NCBI GenBank assembly: GCA_017609795.1
Contig: JAFCDH010000018.1
Coordinates: 1-17,178, forward strand
DNA: 17,178 nucleotides
Direction of reading: 5' to 3'
Origin: Candidatus Pacearchaeota archaeon
GTDB lineage: Archaea > Nanobdellota > Nanobdellia > Pacearchaeales > GW2011-AR1
Below the pieces are notes generated by a model. It was not told the DNA's origin and ran no database searches. It worked only from the letters and a program-made list of their open reading frames with translations. Shown here in pieces: positions 13,256 through 17,178 of the stretch (positions are counted from its first letter, which is position 1; each line of letters opens with the position of its first letter). Both the position numbers and the translations under genes were made by a program.

Positions 13256-13705
13256 TTAATTGTTCTTTTCTAATTCTCTTAAATATTCCTTAATTCTTTC
13301 AATTGTTTGAGGGATAATAAATTTTTCAATAGAATTTTCAAAAATTTCTATAAGAGAAGAATGTTCTGATAAATAATATTTGTTTTCAGATTTTTCAATT
13401 AACATAGAATCGCGAAGTCGTTTAAGCTGTCTTCTAATATTACTTTCAGCAAGTCCTTTTGTTTCTAAACTATATTTTTTTCGTGATTCTTCAGCCCGAA
13501 TTCTAATCTCTTCACTACTTAATTTTTCTTTTTGTGTATTTGAATTAATTAAAACCATAAGAATATCAACTATAATATCTCTAGAATCTCCTAATTGAAG
13601 AAGCCCTAAACTTAAACATATTTTTCTTACTAATTCTCTTTTTTCTAATCTAATAGGTTTTTCATATTTTCTTAAAGTTATTTCAGATAATGGAAGATCT
13701 TTCAT
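13256..13705 (-). CDS. Winged-HTH transcriptional regulator-like protein
   Basis: The 149-aa protein has an N-terminal part with MKDLPLSEITLRKYEKP and helices ELVRKICLSLGLLQ. A likely winged helix follows (about residues 45-120: SRDIIVDILMVLIN, then helix ESNIRRQLKRLRDSMLIEKS and the strand pair NKYYLSE). The C-terminal helix ends IKEYLRELEKNN. It is the first gene of a three-gene unit with the CARF-like protein and an 86-aa protein. A TATA-like TTTATATATG (about 13715-13724) lies just upstream, so the mRNA probably has little leader. It most likely regulates this unit or other genes in response to the partner's ligand (inference). Confidence 0.6.
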   Translation of the reverse strand: MKDLPLSEITLRKYEKPIRLEKRELVRKICLSLGLLQLGDSRDIIVDILMVLINSNTQKEKLSSEEIRIRAEESRKKYSLETKGLAESNIRRQLKRLRDSMLIEKSENKYYLSEHSSLIEIFENSIEKFIIPQTIERIKEYLRELEKNN

Positions 13706-13827
13706 ATTATTTAAATCATATATAAACTTATAAATTTATCTTAATAATTCTAAAAATTAAAATTACCAAATATGAAATTTTATTAAAATTACAATTACAT
13801 TAAATATAAAAAAATAAAAATAAAAAA

Positions 13828-14046
13828 TTACTTTTTTCCCCTAGATTTTTTCTTTCTTCGAACAGTTTTTTTCTTCTTTTTAACACTTCTTTCTGTTCTT
13901 TTAATGCTTTTCTTAATTCTCTTTATCTTTGCTCTTTCTTTTTTCTCTCTTGCAATTTCTTTTTTAAGAGAATTAAATTGAGTAATCTCTTTTCTAAGCT
14001 TTTTAATTTTAGCATTAACCTGTTTAACTGTTAATTTTTTTGCCAT
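13828..14046 (-). CDS. Lys/Arg-rich small coiled-coil protein
   Basis: The 72-aa protein starts at ATG 14044-14046, chosen over an upstream GTG because GAGGTG lies six bases before it. It begins MAKKLTVKQVNAKIKKLRKE and forms one charged helix. It ends in a run of nearly pure Lys/Arg/Ser/Val (SVKKKKKTVRRKKKSRGKK). It would be extremely basic, so DNA or RNA binding, such as chromatin packaging or ribosome association, is plausible. No family is recognised. The leader contains a second strong AGGAGGT (about 14110-14116) with no start codon properly placed after it. Confidence 0.6.
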   Translation of the reverse strand: MAKKLTVKQVNAKIKKLRKEITQFNSLKKEIAREKKERAKIKRIKKSIKRTERSVKKKKKTVRRKKKSRGKK

Positions 14047-14061
14047 ATTTTCACCTCTCAC

Positions 14062-14317
14062 TTTTAGTTTTTGTTTTATTTTTATTAGTTAACTAAAAAT
14101 GTTCGTAACCTCCTTTCACCTTTTTTTAAAAATTTCTAAATTAATATCGAAATTATAATATTTAAATGTTTCTTTATGTTTTTTAATAAAACAATAGTTT
14201 TAAAAACTCTAAATTTAATGAATTAATATACTATTAACTACATCACATAGGTTTTATTTTCTTAAGCTTTATGTGCATAGGTAGGAGGTATTGGATAGGG
14301 GGGATAAAAATAAAAAT
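14062..14317. other. Non-coding region between the basic-protein gene and the L1 leader
   Basis: The left part is the leader of the basic-protein gene, with a TATA-like ATTTAAATATTATAA (about 14152-14166, minus strand). The middle contains CACATA (14244-14249) facing TATGTG (14270-14275). The right end is a purine-rich run on the plus strand (GGTAGGAGGTATTGGATAGG, then GGGG). It is unusual in this AT-rich genome and resembles the GGATAGGnGGGA stretch of 23S rRNA near the L1 arm. No coding frame is evident. Confidence 0.3.
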
Positions 14318-14400
14318 TAATATCTTATAAGCGTGGGACGAGATGATCTACTGAGATTAAGAGACAGAAGAACATAGCTTAAAGATTTATAGAGATATAG
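14318..14400 (+). promoter_or_regulatory. Leader element E5 upstream of uL1
   Basis: TAATATCTTATAAGC (14318-14332) is the TATA box. It is followed by GGGACGAGATGATCTACTGAG, ATTAAG and, after a 16-nt loop, GCTTAAAGATTTATAGAGATATAG. The last block is the same as in element E2 except for one base. It gives a leader of about 120 nt for the L1-L10-L12 operon. Confidence 0.6.
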
Positions 14401-14421
14401 ATTAAACAATACACAAACAAA

Positions 14422-14451
14422 ATGTCAGACAAAGAAATTAAAAATTTCTAG
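14422..14451 (+). promoter_or_regulatory. Decoy start / upstream mini-ORF with hairpin in the L1 leader
   Basis: ATGTCAGACAAAGAAATTAA begins a nine-residue frame (MSDKEIKNF, stop TAG 14449-14451). Its first eight bases are the same as those of the real L1 start (ATGTCAGATGAA) 56 nt downstream. A perfect hairpin AGAAATT/AATTTCT with 3-nt loop sits inside it. An outer GACA/TGTC pair encloses a small asymmetric internal loop. Two helices separated by an asymmetric loop is the general shape of L1 targets, so this may be the L1 autoregulation site. Confidence 0.4.
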
Positions 14452-14477
14452 CCTGTCATTTTCAAAAAAACAAGAAA

Positions 14478-15107
14478 ATGTCAGATGAACAAAACTTTTT
14501 AAAAGCAATAGAAAAACTTAGGACTAGTAAGAAAAAGGTAAATTTTGATCAAACTATAGATTTAATTATAAATTTAAAAGAATTTGATGTTAGAAGACAT
14601 GCTTTTAATTTATTTGTTCAAGTTCCAAATAAGATTAAAGATAAAAAAATAGCTGGATTTTTTGAGAAGAAATCTAGTTTAATTGATACAATTAAAAAAG
14701 AAGAGTTTGTTAAATTTAAAGAAAAAAAAGATATAAAAAAATTAATTAAAAAATATGATTTTTTTGTTGCAAATGCTAAATTAATGCCTGCAGTTGCTAC
14801 TTCTTTTGGAAGAATTTTAGGTCCTGCTGGAAAAATGCCTTCTCCTCAACTAGGAATTTTGCCTTCTGAAGATGAGAAAATATTAAAAGCGATTATTAAT
14901 AAAATAAATTCTAATATTCGGATAGTTGTAAAAGAACCAAGTATAAAAGCAGGTATTGGAAAAGAATCTTTAACTAATGAACAGATTCTACAAAATGCTG
15001 TTGCAGTTTATCATAGAATTTTAGAAGCTCTTCCAAGAAAAAAGGATAATATTAGAAATATTAAAATTAAATTAACAATGGATAAGCCAGTTCTTGTGGG
15101 AAAATAA
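14478..15107 (+). CDS. rpl1: 50S ribosomal protein uL1
   Basis: The 209-aa protein has the L1 pattern: an N-terminal domain (MSDEQNFLKAIEKLR... KKKVNFDQTIDLIINLKEFD), the hinge/second domain with FFVANAKLMPAVATSFGRIL and GPAGKMPSPQLGI. It ends with the closing strand IRNIKIKLTMDKPVLVGK. L1 forms the mobile stalk that moves the E-site tRNA. In archaea such as Methanococcus vannielii it also represses its own L1-L10-L12 mRNA. The start at 14478 is supported by homology; a short look-alike frame begins 56 nt earlier. The stop and the next ATG are one nucleotide apart. Confidence 0.96.
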   Translation: MSDEQNFLKAIEKLRTSKKKVNFDQTIDLIINLKEFDVRRHAFNLFVQVPNKIKDKKIAGFFEKKSSLIDTIKKEEFVKFKEKKDIKKLIKKYDFFVANAKLMPAVATSFGRILGPAGKMPSPQLGILPSEDEKILKAIINKINSNIRIVVKEPSIKAGIGKESLTNEQILQNAVAVYHRILEALPRKKDNIRNIKIKLTMDKPVLVGK

Positions 15108-15108
15108 A

Positions 15109-16179
15109 ATGAAAACTGGAATAATTAAACCAATCAGTGAAAATAAACCAGTATCTGATAAAATAAAAACTAAATTAACTGATATTTCTCAAAAACCTGA
15201 AGAAAAAACTACTGAGAATAAATCATTGATGAATAAAGATAAGCTTAAAAAACAAACTAAAGAGACTCATAAAGCAAAAGCAGAAACAGTAACAAAATTA
15301 GTTGAAAAAATAAAAAATGCTAAAACTCTTATGATAGTTTCAATTAAAAATCTTCCTTCAAAACAATTTCAATCTATTAAAAAATCTCTTAGAGGTAAAG
15401 CATTAGTTAAAGTTGCTAAAAAAAATATTATGTTAAGGACAATTAAAGAATTTAGAAAAGAGTCTATTTTGCCTTTAGAAAAACAAATTCAAGAAAATTG
15501 TGCCTTTGTTATTTCAGATATTGAAGGATTTGAATTAGCTGGAATTTTATCTGAAGAAAAAACTCCTGCATCTGCAAAATCAGGACAAATAGCTCCTGAA
15601 GATATTGAAGTTAAAGCAGGCCCAACAAGTCTGGTTCCTGGACCTGCAATTAGTGAATTAGGTGCATTAGGAATACAAATAGCTATTGAAGAAGGAAAAA
15701 TCTTAATTAAAGCTCCAAAAGTTATTATTAGAAAAGGTGGGGAAATTAATGAAGGCGCTGCTTCAATATTACAAAAATTAGATATTCATCCATTTAATGT
15801 AGGATTAGAACCTCTTGCTATTTATGATACTCAAGAAGAAAAGATTTATTCAAATATTAAGATTGATTCTAAAGAAGTTGTAGAAGATTTGAAGATTTGT
15901 GCTGGAAAAGCTCTTGGATTTGCTCAAAAGATTTTGTATTATTGTAAAGATACAATTGGATATTTTATTGGAAAAGCAAATGTAGAATGTGATGCATTAA
16001 ATAAGCTTGCACCTTCTGAGGAAAAAGTTGAAGAAAAGAAAGAAGAAAAACCTGTAGAAAAGAAAGGAGAAAAAGAAACTAATGAAGATCAAACTACTGA
16101 AGACTCATCTAATAAACCAATAACAGATATTGAAGAAGATAAAATTACTAATAAAAATCCAAATAAGGAGGAAAAGTAA
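15109..16179 (+). CDS. rpl10: 50S ribosomal protein uL10 (P0) with N-terminal extension and atypical tail
   Basis: The 356-aa protein starts at ATG 15109-15111, one base after the L1 stop. The conserved L10 domain starts near residue 53 (THKAKAETVTKLVEKIK), with the rRNA-binding KVAKKNIMLRTIKEF and the insertion domain AGPTSLVPGPAISELGALGI. The L12-binding helices lie before residue 300. Residues 1-52 are an extra low-complexity Lys/Thr/Glu segment; an internal Met (M41) would remove most of it but has no ribosome binding site. The acidic end (EEKVEEKKEEKP... KNPNKEEK) lacks the LSALFG-type peptide that most archaeal P0 and P1 share and that binds factors. L12 here retains it. Confidence 0.95.
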   Translation: MKTGIIKPISENKPVSDKIKTKLTDISQKPEEKTTENKSLMNKDKLKKQTKETHKAKAETVTKLVEKIKNAKTLMIVSIKNLPSKQFQSIKKSLRGKALVKVAKKNIMLRTIKEFRKESILPLEKQIQENCAFVISDIEGFELAGILSEEKTPASAKSGQIAPEDIEVKAGPTSLVPGPAISELGALGIQIAIEEGKILIKAPKVIIRKGGEINEGAASILQKLDIHPFNVGLEPLAIYDTQEEKIYSNIKIDSKEVVEDLKICAGKALGFAQKILYYCKDTIGYFIGKANVECDALNKLAPSEEKVEEKKEEKPVEKKGEKETNEDQTTEDSSNKPITDIEEDKITNKNPNKEEK

Positions 16180-16181
16180 AA

Positions 16182-16409
16182 ATGAATAAAAAACAAAGAG
16201 AAAGGTTGTATGAAGATTATAAAAAATCCTGTAATCAAAAAGATTTTGAAATAGCTTTAATACAAAATAGATTACTTTATTCTGAAATTTATGAAGCTTA
16301 TTTAATTAGTAATGGAAATAAAGAAGTTTTAGAGGGAGGTCTAGATCAATTAGAAATAGAAGCTTTTAGAATTTTACCTTATATTAAATTAAATCCGGAG
16401 GAATCATAA
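16182..16409 (+). CDS. Unknown 75-aa protein inside the L10-L12 operon
   Basis: ATG 16182-16184 is three codons after the L10 stop, with GGAGG about eight bases upstream. The stop TAA (16407-16409) is directly followed by the L12 ATG. The protein begins MNKKQRERLYEDYKKSCNQK and is predominantly helical (DFEIALIQNRLLYSEIYEAYL; QLEIEAFRILPYI), with one Cys and no membrane segment. No family is recognised. Its position, strong ribosome binding site and lack of gaps show that it is translated with the stalk proteins. It could be a stalk-associated or ribosome-associated factor (inference only). Confidence 0.8.
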   Translation: MNKKQRERLYEDYKKSCNQKDFEIALIQNRLLYSEIYEAYLISNGNKEVLEGGLDQLEIEAFRILPYIKLNPEES

Positions 16410-16706
16410 ATGGAATATGTATATGCAGCATTGCTTTTGCACAAGTTAGGCAAACTTGTTGATGCAGAGAGTATCACAAAGATTATGCAAGCAGCTGGTG
16501 CACAAGTAGATGAAAGCAAAGTTAAAAGTCTTGTTGCAAGTTTGAAAGATGTAGACATAGACAAAGAACTTGAATCTTCAATTGTAGCAAGCGCAGCACC
16601 TGCAACTAGTGGAGGAACTAGTGAAGGAGAATCAGCTCCTGCAGAAGAACCAAAAGAAGAAAAGAAAGAAGCTGCTGCTGAAGGTTTAAGTGCTTTATTC
16701 GGCTAG
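16410..16706 (+). CDS. rpl12: 50S ribosomal protein P1/L12 (stalk)
   Basis: This 98-aa archaeal P1-type L12 has an N-terminal dimerisation domain (MEYVYAALLLHKLGK, TKIMQAAGAQVDESKVKSLV). A Ala/Glu/Pro-rich hinge follows, and the C-terminal peptide is EGLSALFG, which recruits translation GTPases. It starts directly after the stop of the preceding 75-aa gene, with GGAGG nine bases upstream. It is the last gene of the L1-L10-x-L12 operon and its stop codon lies within a 10-bp inverted repeat. Confidence 0.95.
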   Translation: MEYVYAALLLHKLGKLVDAESITKIMQAAGAQVDESKVKSLVASLKDVDIDKELESSIVASAAPATSGGTSEGESAPAEEPKEEKKEAAAEGLSALFG

Positions 16707-16740
16707 TTAAATGTTTTATTTTAATTTGAAAACTAGCCGA
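16699..16740 (+). terminator. Inverted repeat across the L12 stop codon
   Basis: TCGGCTAGTT (16699-16708, containing the stop TAG) and AACTAGCCGA (16731-16740) form a perfect 10-bp stem with a 22-nt U-rich loop. It is the most stable hairpin near the operon end. It probably acts as a transcript end or mRNA stability signal. Archaeal terminators usually need only U-runs, so the role is uncertain. Confidence 0.45.
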
Positions 16741-16771
16741 GGAACTTAGTTTAGACACTTATAATTCTAAT

Positions 16772-16792
16772 AGGTTTTGAACATAAAAACCT
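16772..16792 (+). terminator. Second hairpin after L12, before tRNA-Ser
   Basis: AGGTTTT (16772-16778) and AAAACCT (16786-16792) are perfectly complementary with a 7-nt loop. The hairpin lies just before the CTTTAAAAAT box that probably serves tRNA-Ser. It could separate the L12 operon transcript from the tRNA gene. Confidence 0.3.
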
Positions 16793-16800
16793 TTAAAAAT
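16791..16800 (+). promoter_or_regulatory. TATA box of tRNA-Ser
   Basis: CTTTAAAAAT lies about 27 nt before the mature tRNA 5' end, the usual distance for an archaeal promoter. Confidence 0.4.
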
Positions 16801-16822
16801 CACTTATTATTAGCATATTTAT

Positions 16823-16902
16823 GCCTCCGTGCGACAATGGTACTCGAGCTGGCTTGAGACCAGTGCCCTTTGGGCTTCCCGGTTCGATTCCGGGCGGGGG
16901 CG
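16823..16902 (+). tRNA. tRNA-Ser (anticodon UGA)
   Basis: The 80-nt sequence folds as a type II tRNA. The acceptor is GCCTCCG/CGGGGGC with discriminator G, the D arm CGA/TCG has GG in the loop, and the anticodon stem is GCTGG/CCAGT around CTTGAGA (TGA). The long variable arm is GCCC-TTT-GGGC and the T arm is CCCGG-TTCGATT-CCGGG. Long variable arm plus G73 are serine identity elements. CCA is not encoded and there is no intron. Confidence 0.95.
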
Positions 16903-17034
16903 TCTTTTGGCAGATTGTAGAGATTTTTTTGAACTGCAAGATAAAATCTTTTGGTTCTGCCAGAAAGGTCTTGATTGGGGCGGGGGCGTTTTCATCACAA
17001 TAATTCTTAAATATAAGTTAAAATATTTGATTTT
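16903..17034 (+). other. Non-coding gap after tRNA-Ser with inverted repeat
   Basis: TGGCAGA (16908-16914) faces TCTGCCA (16956-16962), an imperfectly filled stem that could fold the 40-odd bases between. It is followed by the tRNA-end copy and then a TATA-like TTAAATATAAGTTAAAATAT (about 17007-17026) for the lipoprotein gene. No coding frame is seen. Confidence 0.3.
16973..16988 (+). repeat. Partial copy of the tRNA-Ser 3' end
   Basis: GATTGGGGCGGGGGCG repeats the tRNA-Ser 3' end GATTCCGGGCGGGGGCG (16886-16902) with one gap and one mismatch, 87 bp downstream. It is an isolated GC-rich island in AT-rich DNA. Copies of tRNA 3' ends are typical attachment-site scars of integrated elements, but the interval is far too small to hold one now. 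Confidence 0.4.
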
Positions 17035-17178
17035 ATGAAAGAAATTTGTAGGTCTTTGTTATTCGGGTTTTGTGGTTTGGTTTTATTAGGGTGTAATGAG
17101 AATAGAATTGAAAATAAAGCAAATAAAAATTTAGAAGCTATTATTAAACAACCTATTGCACAAACTTCCCAGAGGGCT
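17035..17178 (+). CDS. Lipoprotein precursor (partial, C-terminus beyond window)
   Basis: The first 48 codons start at ATG 17035-17037. MKEICRSLL is followed by a hydrophobic stretch FGFCGLVLLGC, a lipobox with cysteine at residue 20, and then a charged, Asn/Lys/Glu-rich start of the mature part (NENRIENKANKNLEAIIKQ). This is a typical lipid-anchored secreted protein. The function lies beyond the edge and cannot be named. Confidence 0.75.
   Translation, partial: MKEICRSLLFGFCGLVLLGCNENRIENKANKNLEAIIKQPIAQTSQRA

Noticed and set aside
744..14400. Leader elements as a CRISPR array or transposon repeats
   Set aside because: Copies are diverged, widely spaced, always between genes and mostly upstream of starts in the gene's orientation; they have no spacers, terminal repeats or transposase.
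16821..17038. Coding frames across tRNA-Ser and its downstream gap
   Set aside because: They read through a well-folded tRNA and the GC-rich repeat; no ribosome binding site or protein-like composition.

Overview
The window is AT-rich archaeal DNA. The markers are archaeal/eukaryote-type: aIF5A, Rpo12, Spt5, SecE/Sec61-gamma, eL40, eL43, uL1/uL10/P1-type L12, prefoldin beta and the wyosine enzyme Taw1, with TATA boxes of the TTTATAAA/ATATCTTATAAAA type. FtsZ plus SepF, many very short genes, high AT content and several divergent or extended ribosomal proteins fit a DPANN archaeon (Woesearchaeota/Pacearchaeota-like). That placement is an inference; no 16S is present.

Region 1 (1-6345, minus strand) holds a cut-off sepF, three overlapping micro-ORFs for tiny membrane proteins, prefoldin beta, Rpo12, eL43, tRNA-Pro(UGG), uL11, Spt5, SecE, a small Cys-containing protein coupled to ftsZ, ftsZ and an FKBP isomerase. 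ftsZ-secE-spt5-rpl11 is the classic euryarchaeal order. The rest of that block (rpl1-rpl10-rpl12) lies about 12 kb away on the other strand. Region 2 (6406-11028, mostly plus strand) holds aIF5A, eL40, a site-2 membrane protease and taw1. Region 3 (11158-14046, minus strand) holds a DEAD-box helicase with a possible frameshift in its Arg-rich tail, a three-gene unit (wHTH regulator, CARF-like protein, unknown protein) and a Lys/Arg-rich small protein. Region 4 (14318-17178, plus strand) holds L1-L10-(75-aa unknown)-L12, tRNA-Ser(UGA) and the start of a lipoprotein gene.

The strongest candidate for something new is at the 3' end of taw1. A roughly 1.2-kb block (about 9641-10836) has replaced the last ~62 codons of taw1 with a diverged but full-length version. 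It carries an opposing gene for a winged-HTH plus PD-(D/E)xK-like protein whose last codons are antisense to that new taw1 tail. The block leaves the original taw1 3' end stranded downstream as a promoterless fragment (10837-11028). This looks like a selfish endonuclease gene that carries a recoded, cleavage-resistant copy of its target's terminus.

A second systemic signal is a family of about nine related intergenic elements (TATA box, then a GATGA-rich stretch, then a TTAAGCT...AGCTTAA stem, often then GATTCCAGA). They precede uL11, Spt5, SecE, eL43, eL40, uL1, the S2P gene and the micro-ORF operon, plus one orphan copy. They look like a shared promoter/leader-RNA regulon for translation and secretion genes.

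Other points: aIF5A has Arg where the hypusine Lys should be; the rpo12 leader can form three hairpins in a row; a decoy copy of the L1 start lies in the L1 leader; L10 lacks the usual L12-like acidic tail.
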